Below are positions 29,386 to 39,077 of a stretch of 64,000 nt of DNA, piece after piece. The notes under the pieces were generated by a model. That model made no database searches, was not told where the DNA came from, and saw only the letters and a program-made list of their open reading frames with translations. Source of the DNA: Verrucomicrobiales bacterium (lineage in GTDB: Bacteria > Verrucomicrobiota > Verrucomicrobiia > Verrucomicrobiales > DEV007); contig DUBC01000002.1 of NCBI GenBank assembly GCA_012960505.1, forward strand, positions 1 through 64,000. The letters run 5' to 3'. How positions within the stretch are numbered: the first letter of the stretch is position 1; every line of letters starts with the position of its first letter. A program made the position numbers and the translations under genes.

Positions 29386-29494
29386 TGTAGATTCTTCGGG
29401 TTTTATAACTCTTCGAGGATTTTGTCAAAGCCCAGATTGTGATAAAAAAGAATATTTTTCTGGATGCTTGGCAATATCTCAGTCACTTATCCGA

Positions 29495-31567
29495 ATGGAA
29501 CATCCATTTCTTGAAGGTGAATTTAAAATCCGCTGGTCTCAACTGAAGCCGGAAAATGTGGTATTTGATATTTCCGAAGCTATAAAAAGGGCCGAGGATA
29601 AGATTAGTACCTTATCTGGTGATGATTTTCCGGAAAGTGAACTAACCTTTGAAAATACATTATTGGCACTTGAGAGCGCTTATGAAACATTGAGTCGTCC
29701 TTGGGGATTGGTGGGTCATTTGGATTCTGTTTGTAACTCGGATCCTTTGCGTGAAGCGCAAAACACGATGCTGCCAAAGGTATCTGAATTTTTTGCTAAG
29801 ATTCCGTTGAATGCTGGTCTTTGGAACCGAGTCAAATCCTACAGTGAGACCGATGAGGCTAATTCACTATCTTCGACAAAGAGAAGGTTCCTTGATGAGA
29901 CAATTACTGATTTCCGGAACAGTGGGGCCGAGTTGTCCGACGAGAAGAAAGGAAGGCTCATGGAGTTGGAATCCGAACTTGCTCAGAAGACCCAAAAATA
30001 CTCAGAGAATGTTCTCGATTCAACTAATGCCTGGGAAATGGTAATAGAGGAAGAGGATCATTTAGTGGGTTTGCCAGGCCTTGCCAAGTCGGCTGCTCTT
30101 GAAAGTGCAAAGTCCAAAGGCATTGCGACTGATGATGAGCCTAAGTGGAGATTTACTTTGCAGGCACCATCTTTTTTCCCTGTCCTTGAGCATGTTGAAT
30201 CAGATTCGATACGTAAGCAGGTCTGGGAGGGGACATGTGCTATAGGAGCTAGCGGAGATTATGATAATACGGATCTCGTTTGGACAATACTGAGCCTTCG
30301 TCAGGAGAAGTCCGAAATTTTGGGAGAGAAGAACTTTGCTGATCAAGTTCTCCAGCGCCGAATGGCCAAGGATGGTAAAAGAGCATTAGGATTTGTTGAA
30401 GATTTACATAACAGGACAAAACCATTCTTTGATGTTGAAACGAAGGAACTCGAAGATTACAAGGCCCAGTCAGAAGGAAATCAAGGGGGTCCCTTAGAGC
30501 CATGGGCAATTGCTTATTGGGCAGAGAAGAGACGAAAAGAGGAATATGATTTTGATGATGAGGAATTGCGGCCGTATTTTTCAATAGGGAGCGTGATTGG
30601 AGGGATGTTTTCTATCGTAACGGAAATCTTTGGAGTGAAAATCACTGAACCTAATGAAAGGCCTGATGTCTGGCACGAATCGGTTAAATTTTATGAGATT
30701 CATGATGCAGAAAAGGGCAATCATCTCGGTTCCTTTTATGCCGATTGGTTTCCCCGTGAGTCCAAACGTAGCGGGGCATGGATGAATTATCTTATTACTG
30801 GAGAGCCTCAAGATACTGGAGAGAGGACTCCTCACCTTGGACTGATGTGCGGCAATATGACTCCTCCGGTTGGTAATCAACCAGCTCTTCTGAAGCATGA
30901 TGAAGTGGAGACTGTATTTCATGAATTTGGGCATCTCTTACATCACCTCCTAGGTGAAGTGGACATCAAGTCACTCAATGGAGTCAACGTGGCTTGGGAC
31001 TTTGTTGAATTGCCATCTCAAATTATGGAGAACTTTTGTTGGGCAAGAGAATCACTGAATCGTGTTGCTCGGCATTATGAAACGGGCGAGTTGATTCCAG
31101 ATGATCTTTTTAACAAGATGTTAGCTGCACGCAATTATCGTTCGGCCACTGCTATGATGCGTCAGCTTAGCCTTGGTAAGCTTGATCTCGAACTGCACAT
31201 TACTGAGGCTTCAAAAGCGGAGCCTGGGCGCGACCTCGATGCACTGACTGAAGAGCTTCTTGCTGAATATACTATTCCGACCCTGACCAAAGCTTCGACG
31301 ATGGCTCGTCGTTTTGGCCATCTTTTTGCGAGTCCTACAGGATACGCTGCTGCTTATTATTCCTATAAGTGGGCAGAGGTCCTCGACGCAGATGCATTTA
31401 CCCGGTTCCTTGAAGAAGGGATCATGAATCCTAAGGTTGGCCTCGAATTTCGTTCTAAGATTCTGAGTAAAGGCAATTCGGAAGATCCACAGAAACTTTT
31501 CCATGATTTCATGGGACGAGATCCTGATCCGGAAGCGTTACTGAAGAGGAGTGGTCTGTTTAGTTGA
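29495..31567 (+). CDS. M3 family oligopeptidase (oligopeptidase A-like)
   Basis: A cytoplasmic zinc oligopeptidase of 690 residues from the ATG at 29495. The frame is open upstream to 29264, but those codons are antisense to arsM and do not look like M3 sequence, while MEHPFLEGEFKIRW fits the usual N-terminus. The zinc motif HEFGHLLHH is at about residue 476, with the family GNM.PPVG block before it and the SYKWAEVLDADAF end block. It degrades short peptides. It is divergent from arsM and convergent with the gluconokinase gene, which ends 6 bp away. Confidence 0.93.
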   Translation: MEHPFLEGEFKIRWSQLKPENVVFDISEAIKRAEDKISTLSGDDFPESELTFENTLLALESAYETLSRPWGLVGHLDSVCNSDPLREAQNTMLPKVSEFFAKIPLNAGLWNRVKSYSETDEANSLSSTKRRFLDETITDFRNSGAELSDEKKGRLMELESELAQKTQKYSENVLDSTNAWEMVIEEEDHLVGLPGLAKSAALESAKSKGIATDDEPKWRFTLQAPSFFPVLEHVESDSIRKQVWEGTCAIGASGDYDNTDLVWTILSLRQEKSEILGEKNFADQVLQRRMAKDGKRALGFVEDLHNRTKPFFDVETKELEDYKAQSEGNQGGPLEPWAIAYWAEKRRKEEYDFDDEELRPYFSIGSVIGGMFSIVTEIFGVKITEPNERPDVWHESVKFYEIHDAEKGNHLGSFYADWFPRESKRSGAWMNYLITGEPQDTGERTPHLGLMCGNMTPPVGNQPALLKHDEVETVFHEFGHLLHHLLGEVDIKSLNGVNVAWDFVELPSQIMENFCWARESLNRVARHYETGELIPDDLFNKMLAARNYRSATAMMRQLSLGKLDLELHITEASKAEPGRDLDALTEELLAEYTIPTLTKASTMARRFGHLFASPTGYAAAYYSYKWAEVLDADAFTRFLEEGIMNPKVGLEFRSKILSKGNSEDPQKLFHDFMGRDPDPEALLKRSGLFS

Positions 31568-31572
31568 GTTCC

Positions 31573-32139
31573 TCAAATACGGGCAATAATTTCTGTGCAG
31601 ATCTGCTCTGGATTATTATTGATTAAAACGCTAAATCCTTTTTCTCCTTCTTCGAGATCTTCGAGATCTTCAAATTGAGATTCTACCATCCGGGATTTCA
31701 TAAAGTGTCTTTCTCTCTTTTGCATTCGTTCACTGATAAGCTCACGGTTTCCTTTCAGATGAATGAAATGGACATGACTTCCCTTGATCTCAGAATTTAA
31801 TAGTTCCCTGTATTGACGTTTGAGTGCTGAGCAGCCGAAAAATAATGGCCAGGCACCAGTATGTGAGGTGATCGATTCGCTTATCGCGTTGAGCCAATCT
31901 TCTCTGTCCTTGTCATTCAGAGATGTTCCTGAGCTCATCTTTTGGACGTTTTTTTTTGGATGAAAAATATCACCGTCCTTAAAAATCCCTTGTGTTTTTT
32001 CAGCCAAAAGTGCGCCTATGGTGCTTTTTCCGCATCCACAGACCCCCATCAGAATGTAGGTGTTTTTATTCAAGGTAAAATAAGATGAACGTGGCGTTTG
32101 CTTATGATCGCAAGTTGAGTTCCTTTCTTTTTTGTTCAT
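31573..32139 (-). CDS. gntK: Gluconokinase
   Basis: A P-loop kinase of the GntK family that phosphorylates D-gluconate to 6-phosphogluconate. It carries LMGVCGCGKST (Walker A), GDIFHPKKN (substrate motif, normally GD..H...N), LNDKDREDWL and FFGCSALKRQYRE. From the ATG at 32139 (with GGAAG about 9 bases upstream) it has 188 residues; a TTG at 32073 would give 166, nearer the usual 165-175, so the start is uncertain. The frame is open further to 32265 inside alaS, which is unlikely. A 9-bp tandem repeat at about 31650-31669 encodes the doubled EDLEDL. Confidence 0.9.
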   Translation of the reverse strand: MNKKERNSTCDHKQTPRSSYFTLNKNTYILMGVCGCGKSTIGALLAEKTQGIFKDGDIFHPKKNVQKMSSGTSLNDKDREDWLNAISESITSHTGAWPLFFGCSALKRQYRELLNSEIKGSHVHFIHLKGNRELISERMQKRERHFMKSRMVESQFEDLEDLEEGEKGFSVLINNNPEQICTEIIARI

Positions 32140-32143
32140 ATCA

Positions 32144-34915
32144 ATGACTTCCAAAGAGATTCGACGGTCCTTTTTAGATTTCTTTAAAGAGAAGGAACAT
32201 AGTATCGTTCCGTCCTCATCATTATTACCTGAATCTCCTGGGCTCCTTTTCACTAATGCTGGCATGAATCAGTTCGTGCCTTTCTTTCTAGGAACGCAAA
32301 AGGCACCCTATGAACCTCCGAGGGCAGCTGATACGCAGAAGTGCATCAGGGCAGGAGGCAAGCATAATGACCTTGAAGATGTTGGATTTGATACATATCA
32401 TCAGACGCTCTTCGAGATGCTGGGGAACTGGTCATTCGGTGATTACTTCAAAAAAGAGGCCATCGAATGGGCCTGGGAGCTTCTTGTTGATCGTTGGGGA
32501 TTTCCTTCCTCTCGCCTCTTTGTAACTGTCTATATGCCGGGAGAAGGGGACCCGGCCGAGTTTGATGAGGAAGCTTATAAGCATTGGCATTTGGTTTTTG
32601 AGCGTGCCGGCCTTGATCCAGATGTGCACATAGTGCATGGGAACAAGAAAGATAATTTCTGGATGATGGGAGACACTGGTCCTTGCGGACCATGTTCTGA
32701 AATTCATGTGGATCTGACTCCTGAAGGAGATACTAAAGGAGAATTAGTAAATGCTGATGATGCGCGCTGCATTGAGCTTTGGAATCTTGTTTTCATCCAA
32801 TACAATGCTGAGCCTGACGGAACCTTTAAGCCTCTTCCAGCCTGTCATGTTGATACGGGAATGGGTTTCGAGCGTGCCTGCTCTATGATTCAGGGAACGG
32901 CAGGATTCACTGATTTTTCAAAACCAATTTCTAATTATGAAACTGATGTTTTCAGGCCAATATTTGATGCCTTAGAAGAGGTAAGCGCTCAAACTTATGG
33001 GTGCACGCTTCCAATAAAGAAGGAAGGTCTAACGGACCAGGAGCAGACTGACATTGCGTTCCGGGTCATAGCAGACCATATACGTACCTTGAGTTTTGCT
33101 ATTGCTGACGGGATCAGGCCAGGTAATGCGGGTCGCAATTACGTATTGAGAAGGATTTTGAGAAGAGCAGTCAAGTTTGGACGTTCATTGGGGTTAGGCA
33201 AGGATGGTCCATTTCTTAGTTCTTTAATTCCAACGTTGGTTTCTGAATTTGGTGATATTTTTCCTGAAATAAGAGCAAAAAAAGAGACAATCATTGAGTT
33301 GCTTAATAATGAGGAATTGCTTTTTGGGCAAACCATTGATCGTGGGATGAAACTCTTCGAAATGGAACAGAAAAGGACAGGCGGCGATATATTTTCAGGG
33401 AAGACGGCTTTTGATCTGGAATCGACTTATGGATTTCCCATTGATCTTACAGAACTGATGGCTTCTGAATGTGGGTTACGCGTGGATATGAAGGATTACT
33501 CCAATTGTTTCGAGGAGCATCAAAAAATCAGTAAAGGTAACGCACAATCTGAAGTCATTGCTGCTTTGGACTTTAAGTCCGAAGTTGAGACAGAATTTAC
33601 CGGATTTGATGAGGATGAATCGGCGGCTCGTGTCATCGAATATCTTGAGCGTGATGGTGAGTATTACGCGATTGTGGATAGGTGTCCTCTATATGCTGAG
33701 AAGGGCGGTCAAGTCAGTGACCATGGTCAATTAGTGGTTGGTGATGAAAACTTTTTGATATTGGATGTGACTCAGGTCGGTGCAGCTTTTTGCCTTCACA
33801 TTGATGAGCGGATCAGTTCGTGGGAAGGGAGCCCCATCGATGTGACATTGAAGGTCGATTCTGAACGTAGAAGAATGATTGAAACGCACCATACTGCGAC
33901 TCATTTAATGCACTGGGCGTTGCATGAGGTCGTTGGTTCTGAGGTGGCTCAGCAGGGATCCTTAGTGGATAACGGAAGACTCCGTTTTGATTTTAACAGT
34001 GAGGCTTTGCAACCTGATCAGGTGTCTGCGGTAGAAAAATTAGTAAATGAAAAGGTCTCGGACAATGATCCAGTTTATTGGGGTGAGGTGGAACATTCAA
34101 ATATTAGGGAGAGAAAGGACATCATGCAGTTCTTTGGTGATAAGTATGGTGACATGGTCAGGGTCGTTCAGATAGGTGGCTCCGAATCGGATTTGAACGG
34201 TTATTCAATGGAACTGTGCGGTGGAACGCATCTCAGCAATACGGGCGACATCGGATTATTTAAGATTAAAAGTGAGGGGGCCATTTCTGCTGGTGTCCGA
34301 CGCATTGAGGCGGTCTGTGGTATCGCGGCTCAGCATTTTGTTGAGGAAAGAATTTCTGCTCTCAAAGAGGAATCCCATGGATTACAGAAGAAGCTTGAAT
34401 CGGCTCTCCAATCTCTCGGTGATGATAGTCAAGGCATGCCTGCGATGACGGGTAACGATTCCGAGATTGAAACTTGGATACTATTCAGGGATTCTCTTAG
34501 GGATGCCTTAGTTAATGCGGATAAGACTCTCAAGAAAAGACAATCAGCAAATGCAGCAGCGGAGGCAGATTCAATGCTCTCTAGTTTAATTTCAGATGCT
34601 CAGGGCGAGGTGCCTCTCATAGTTCATAGTTTTGAAGGAACGCCCGCACTATTGCAGGAACTTTTAAACGGACTGAAGAAAAAACAATTTTCGGGTGTCG
34701 GAGTCTTAACTATTATCGATTCAGATAAAGTTCACCTCGGAGTCTCAGTCTCTTCCGAATTTACAGATCGGTTTCATGCTGGAGACCTCATTTCGAAGTT
34801 GGCTCCGATCATTGGAGGAAAGGGCGGAGGAAAGCCTGAAATGGCTAGAGGCGCAGGCAATGATGCAGCGGCCGTCGAATCCATGATGACAGAGGCAAAG
34901 ACAATTATAAAATAG
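32144..34915 (+). CDS. alaS: Alanyl-tRNA synthetase
   Basis: Charges tRNA-Ala and edits mischarged Ser/Gly. From the ATG at 32144 it has 923 residues, slightly longer than the E. coli 876; the TTG at 32132 would add four. The class II catalytic domain shows FTNAGMNQFVPFFLG and the GNWSFGDYFK motif; the editing domain carries HHTATHLMHWAL and CGGTHLSNTGDIG (the zinc-ligand HxxxH and CxxxH), and the C-terminal C-Ala/DHHA1 domain ends GGGKPEMARGAG. Its start lies only 4 bases from the divergent gntK ATG. Confidence 0.98.
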   Translation: MTSKEIRRSFLDFFKEKEHSIVPSSSLLPESPGLLFTNAGMNQFVPFFLGTQKAPYEPPRAADTQKCIRAGGKHNDLEDVGFDTYHQTLFEMLGNWSFGDYFKKEAIEWAWELLVDRWGFPSSRLFVTVYMPGEGDPAEFDEEAYKHWHLVFERAGLDPDVHIVHGNKKDNFWMMGDTGPCGPCSEIHVDLTPEGDTKGELVNADDARCIELWNLVFIQYNAEPDGTFKPLPACHVDTGMGFERACSMIQGTAGFTDFSKPISNYETDVFRPIFDALEEVSAQTYGCTLPIKKEGLTDQEQTDIAFRVIADHIRTLSFAIADGIRPGNAGRNYVLRRILRRAVKFGRSLGLGKDGPFLSSLIPTLVSEFGDIFPEIRAKKETIIELLNNEELLFGQTIDRGMKLFEMEQKRTGGDIFSGKTAFDLESTYGFPIDLTELMASECGLRVDMKDYSNCFEEHQKISKGNAQSEVIAALDFKSEVETEFTGFDEDESAARVIEYLERDGEYYAIVDRCPLYAEKGGQVSDHGQLVVGDENFLILDVTQVGAAFCLHIDERISSWEGSPIDVTLKVDSERRRMIETHHTATHLMHWALHEVVGSEVAQQGSLVDNGRLRFDFNSEALQPDQVSAVEKLVNEKVSDNDPVYWGEVEHSNIRERKDIMQFFGDKYGDMVRVVQIGGSESDLNGYSMELCGGTHLSNTGDIGLFKIKSEGAISAGVRRIEAVCGIAAQHFVEERISALKEESHGLQKKLESALQSLGDDSQGMPAMTGNDSEIETWILFRDSLRDALVNADKTLKKRQSANAAAEADSMLSSLISDAQGEVPLIVHSFEGTPALLQELLNGLKKKQFSGVGVLTIIDSDKVHLGVSVSSEFTDRFHAGDLISKLAPIIGGKGGGKPEMARGAGNDAAAVESMMTEAKTIIK

Positions 34916-34995
34916 GTGTGATATCTAGATTGCCTTCCCAAGGCATCTATTTTCCTCTGTTGCAATTTTCTTAGAATTAGTGTCAAAATTGCTTA

Positions 34996-35949
34996 ATGAA
35001 ACGATTCTTACGGTCATATCCCACTTTTATTAGCCTTTTTATTTGGGTTACTATTTTAAATTCTTCTTATTGTTTGTCAGCTGATAAGCAGTCCAGCCGC
35101 ATTTGGATGGATGCGGACAAAGCAGCCGCAGAGGATCCTGACTATTTATTGCAAGGGGAATATGTTTCTAAGGGTGTTGGTGTGCAGGCAGCGGCACTGG
35201 GAAAGGGAACATTTTATGTGAGTAAGTTTGAGGGTGGTCTTCCTGGACAAGGATGGAACAAGTCGAACCCTCATGTTGAGTTGATTAATGCCGAGTCTTT
35301 GAAGAAAAGAATTAATGGCATGAAAAGGACGGAACGTGTCAGCCCGACTCTCGGAGCAAAGGCACCCGAAGGAGCAACCATTTTATTTGATGGAAAGAAA
35401 ACTAAACATATTAATGGTCAAATTAAAGATGGCTTGCTCATGGCTGGAGCACAAACAACAGGCAATTATGGCGATTTTACGCTTCACTTGGAGTTCAGGC
35501 TTCCATACAAACCGGACTCACCACTAAGCAGTCAGGACCGTGGCAATAGTGGTATCTATTTACAGAACCGTTATGAGACTCAGATCCTTGATAGCTTTGG
35601 CTTGGTTTATGATAGGGATCAGGTGAAGGTTCCTCTCAAATCCGACCCTAAGCAGTGGTGTGGATGTTTCTATAAATTTAAAGCTGCAGATATTCCGATG
35701 TGCTTCCCTCCGCTCCGTTGGCAAACTTATGACATTGATTTTATTGCTCCAAAGTTTGACGGTGGGAAAAAAATTAGTGATGCCACTATCACAGTGAAAC
35801 ACAATGGCGTTATTATACATGATAAGGCCAAGTTACCTAAAGGAACAGGCGCTGGTGGCGGCCGTAAGGAAGTGTCCGAAGGGCCTATCATTTTCCAAGG
35901 GCACGGTAATCCCGTAACTTTTAAAAACGTTTGGATATTACCCCGTTAA
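34996..35949 (+). CDS. Exported DUF1080 (3-keto-disaccharide hydrolase-like) protein
   Basis: A 317-residue protein with a signal peptide (about 1-29). The DUF1080 jelly-roll (about 120-316) starts with ILFDGKK and shows FTLHLEFRLPY, DRGNSGIYLQNRYETQILDS and the terminal VTFKNVWILPR. The family includes 3-keto-glycoside hydrolases/lyases and is plentiful in PVC bacteria that degrade polysaccharides. The first 90 mature residues are a less conserved extension. It sits 51 bp before a sulfatase on the same strand, so the two may be co-expressed. Confidence 0.85.
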   Translation: MKRFLRSYPTFISLFIWVTILNSSYCLSADKQSSRIWMDADKAAAEDPDYLLQGEYVSKGVGVQAAALGKGTFYVSKFEGGLPGQGWNKSNPHVELINAESLKKRINGMKRTERVSPTLGAKAPEGATILFDGKKTKHINGQIKDGLLMAGAQTTGNYGDFTLHLEFRLPYKPDSPLSSQDRGNSGIYLQNRYETQILDSFGLVYDRDQVKVPLKSDPKQWCGCFYKFKAADIPMCFPPLRWQTYDIDFIAPKFDGGKKISDATITVKHNGVIIHDKAKLPKGTGAGGGRKEVSEGPIIFQGHGNPVTFKNVWILPR

Positions 35950-36000
35950 TTAGATTTCAGATAACGTTCATATAATCCTAACCTCATAATCTCAATTCCC

Positions 36001-37605
36001 ATGACAAGAATAAGTCCATTCATACTGCTCCTATTTTTTTCGGCATTGAATTTTTCAACTAATCAATCCAATGCTGCAGAGAGACCAAATATTGTTTTTA
36101 TTTTTTCAGACGATCATGCTCCGCATGCTATCGGTTCATACAATGGTTGGTTGAAGTCCATTGATCCGACTCCGAGGATAGATCAATTAGCTGCGCAGGG
36201 AATGCTCTTTGAGAACAGCTTCTGCACTAATTCGATTTGCGGCCCTAGCCGCGCTGTAATAATGACTGGAAAGCACAGTCACAAGAACGGTTTCATGAAT
36301 AATGGAAATTCCTTCAATTGGAACCAGCAAACCTTTCCCAAAATTCTCAGGAAGGCCGGATACACAACTGCTCTGTATGGGAAATCGCATCTGAAGGGTA
36401 AGCCCCAAGGCTTTGATGACTGGAAAGTACTACCTGGACAGGGACTTTATTATAATCCTGATCTGATTACTCCAAAGGGCCGTGTCCGCATTGATGGACA
36501 TTGTACTGATATCGTTACTGACCTTGCCGTGGACTGGATTAAAGAAGAGCGTGACAAGTCGAAGCCGTTCATGATTATGGTTCAGCATAAGGCGCCTCAC
36601 CGTAATTGGATGCCGGCACTGAGGCACTTGCCTCTTTACAAGGATGTGACAATACCTGAACCGAAGACACTCTTTGATAAGTGGGAGGACAACGCACCTC
36701 CTGCAAGGCATCAGGAACTTGAGATCGATCGGCACATGGATATTAACTATGACTTGTTCGTTGACCTGACGGCGGATTATGAAGGGACCCCCTCACAGAA
36801 GCGGCAAGACAGATCGGCTTGGTGGAACATGAAGCGAATGAGTAAAGAGCAGCTCAAGTCATGGAGAGAATATTATGCCCCTCTGGATAAAAAATTTCAT
36901 GAATCCAAGCTCTCTGGGAAGGACCTTGTCCGTTGGAAGTTTCAGCGATATGCAAAGAATTATCTGCGTTGCGTTCGTGGAGTAGATGATAGTGTGGGTA
37001 AGATTCAGGATGTCCTCAAGGAGTTAAAATTGGATAAGAATACGGTCGTAATTTATTCTTCAGATCAGGGATTTTATATTGGTGATCATGGATGGTATGA
37101 CAAGCGATGGATGTATGAGGAATCACTTAAGATGCCGCTCATTGTTAAGTGGCCTGGGGTCACGAAGCCGGGTTCTAGGATAACTCAGATGGTTCAGAAC
37201 CTTGACTATGCTGAGACTTTTATTGAAATGGCTGGGGCAAAGATACCTCAAAATATGCAGGGAATGTCCTTGGTTCCAATCTTAAAGAATGGAAGAGCTG
37301 AGAACTGGAGAAAGAGTATTTATTACCATTACTATGAGTTTCCGAGCGTGCACATGATTCCACGCCATTATGGGATACGGACCGAGAGATATAAGTTGAT
37401 GCATTTTTATCAGTTCGGCAATGAGTGGGAAATGTATGATCTTCAAGAGGATCCTGATGAGTTGCAGAATATTTACGGGAAAACCGGTAAAGAAAAATTA
37501 CAAGAGGACATGAAAAAGCAACTCGTCGCGATACGTAAATATTACGACGATAATACGGATGTTGCTGAAAAGCCTGCCGATTGGAAGAAGAAGATGCGCC
37601 TGTAG
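36001..37605 (+). CDS. Exported Cys-type sulfatase
   Basis: A type I sulfatase of 534 residues with a signal peptide (about 1-26). The formylglycine site is CGPSR (Cys80-Arg84, followed by AVIMTGKHSHKNG), and metal-site residues appear in FIFSDDHAPH and SSDQGFYIGDHG. Hydrolysis of a sulfate ester from an extracellular polysaccharide is the family activity; the exact subfamily is not clear to me. It needs a maturase to form formylglycine, which is not in the window. It is convergent with the DUF1501 gene 7 bp away. Confidence 0.93.
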   Translation: MTRISPFILLLFFSALNFSTNQSNAAERPNIVFIFSDDHAPHAIGSYNGWLKSIDPTPRIDQLAAQGMLFENSFCTNSICGPSRAVIMTGKHSHKNGFMNNGNSFNWNQQTFPKILRKAGYTTALYGKSHLKGKPQGFDDWKVLPGQGLYYNPDLITPKGRVRIDGHCTDIVTDLAVDWIKEERDKSKPFMIMVQHKAPHRNWMPALRHLPLYKDVTIPEPKTLFDKWEDNAPPARHQELEIDRHMDINYDLFVDLTADYEGTPSQKRQDRSAWWNMKRMSKEQLKSWREYYAPLDKKFHESKLSGKDLVRWKFQRYAKNYLRCVRGVDDSVGKIQDVLKELKLDKNTVVIYSSDQGFYIGDHGWYDKRWMYEESLKMPLIVKWPGVTKPGSRITQMVQNLDYAETFIEMAGAKIPQNMQGMSLVPILKNGRAENWRKSIYYHYYEFPSVHMIPRHYGIRTERYKLMHFYQFGNEWEMYDLQEDPDELQNIYGKTGKEKLQEDMKKQLVAIRKYYDDNTDVAEKPADWKKKMRL

Positions 37606-37611
37606 AGGATA

Positions 37612-39072
37612 TCAGGAAAGGATTCCACGGACGATCTTTCCGTGGACATCGGTGAGGCGGTAATCGCGTCCTTGGAACCGGTAGGTGAGCTGCTCGTGAT
37701 CAATTCCAAGGCAGTGCAGTATGGTGGCGTGGAAGTCATGCACGTGCACCGGATCCACTTCTACATTGTAACAATAATCATCGGTTTGCCCATAAGCGAT
37801 GCCTGGTTTGATGCCGCCGCCGGCCATCCAGATGGAAAAGCACCTCGGATGGTGATCACGGCCAAAGGAATTGGGATTACCCTGGGCATAAACAGTGCGA
37901 CCAAACTCACCTCCCCAGATGACGAGTGTCTCGTCGAGCATGTCCCGTCTTTTTAGATCTGCAATTAGGGCTGCTGATCCCTGGTCGGTTTCCCGAGCAA
38001 GGGTTGGCAAGTAGCGCTGAACGTTGCTGTGATGATCCCAGCCACGGTGGAATAGCTGGATAAATCTTACACCTCGTTCAGCTAGTCGTCGTGCTAATAG
38101 GCAATTGGCAGCATGGGAGCCAGGCTCTTTTGCCTCTTGCCCATAGAGTTTGAAGGTGCTTTCCGGCTCGTCTGAAATATCTGCTAGTCCTGGAACCGAT
38201 GCCTGCATGCGGTAGGCCATCTCATATTGCGCAATTCTGGTAGTGATTTCCGGGTCACCTATTTCTTTTTCGCGTATTTGGTTGAGTTTGGCAAGGCGAT
38301 CAAGCATTGCTCGTCTGCTTTTTGCTCCGCTACTGGCGGGATCGTTTAGATAGAGGACGGGATCACCTTGACTACGGAACTTTACTCCCTGATATTTTGA
38401 AGGAAGAAAGCCACTGCCCCAGAGGCGGTCATAGAGTGGCTGAGCCTGATGGAAGGTGTTCTTGCTAAGCAGCACGACAAAAGACGGCAGGTTTTCCGTT
38501 TCGCTGCCTAGGCCATAGCTCAGCCAGGATCCGATACTTGGCCTGCCGGGCTGCTGATGACCGGACTGGAAGAAAGTGACAGCGGGATCGTGGTTGATGG
38601 CTTCCGTATGCATTGAGCGGACAACACAGATGTCATCGACTACCTCTGCCATGTGTGGCAGCAGGTCGCTGAGCCAGGTTCCGGATTTGCCGTGCTGCCT
38701 GAACTTCCATGGCGACTTAATCACGGGAAAACTTTTTTGTCCCGCCGTCATACCCGTTAGCCGCTGCCCATCACGGATTTCCTCGGGCAGTTGCTGCATG
38801 TGTAGTTTCTCAAGTGAGGGTTTGTAGTCGAGCAGATCGACCTGCGATGGGGCTCCTGATTGAAGTAGATAGATGACTCTCTTGGCTTTAGGCGCAAAAT
38901 GAGGGATACCCTTGAGACCGCCGAAGCGGGCGCCGTCATTGGTCCGTTTTCTCGCGCAGAGTTCACCACTCAACAGTGATGAGAGTGCCGCGACCCCGAT
39001 GCCAGCACTGGATTGCCCGAAGAACTGTCGACGGTTCTGGATTAGACTGGATTCAAGGAGAAGGTCATGCAT
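37612..39072 (-). CDS. DUF1501 family Tat-exported protein (pair 1)
   Basis: A 486-residue sulfatase-fold protein of the DUF1501 family. The N-terminus carries a Tat-like signal (NRRQFFGQSSAGIGVAAL) and the chain shows RVIYLLQSGAPSQVDLLDYKP, SVHTEAINHDP-like MHTEAINHDPA, WGGEFGRTVYAQG and GRDHHPRCFSIWMAGGG, then a C-terminal HDFHATILHCLGIDH. These residues mirror alkaline-phosphatase-superfamily metal sites, but the activity is unknown. It follows the PSD1 gene by 5 bp on the same strand and almost certainly works with it. Confidence 0.93.
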   Translation of the reverse strand: MHDLLLESSLIQNRRQFFGQSSAGIGVAALSSLLSGELCARKRTNDGARFGGLKGIPHFAPKAKRVIYLLQSGAPSQVDLLDYKPSLEKLHMQQLPEEIRDGQRLTGMTAGQKSFPVIKSPWKFRQHGKSGTWLSDLLPHMAEVVDDICVVRSMHTEAINHDPAVTFFQSGHQQPGRPSIGSWLSYGLGSETENLPSFVVLLSKNTFHQAQPLYDRLWGSGFLPSKYQGVKFRSQGDPVLYLNDPASSGAKSRRAMLDRLAKLNQIREKEIGDPEITTRIAQYEMAYRMQASVPGLADISDEPESTFKLYGQEAKEPGSHAANCLLARRLAERGVRFIQLFHRGWDHHSNVQRYLPTLARETDQGSAALIADLKRRDMLDETLVIWGGEFGRTVYAQGNPNSFGRDHHPRCFSIWMAGGGIKPGIAYGQTDDYCYNVEVDPVHVHDFHATILHCLGIDHEQLTYRFQGRDYRLTDVHGKIVRGILS

Positions 39073-39077
39073 ATAAG

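Noticed and set aside
29264-29494. N-terminal extension of the M3 oligopeptidase
   Set aside because: These 77 codons are antisense to arsM and do not resemble M3 peptidases; the ATG at 29495 fits the family start.
32140-32265. N-terminal extension of gluconokinase
   Set aside because: It would run into the conserved alaS N-terminus and adds residues unlike GntK.
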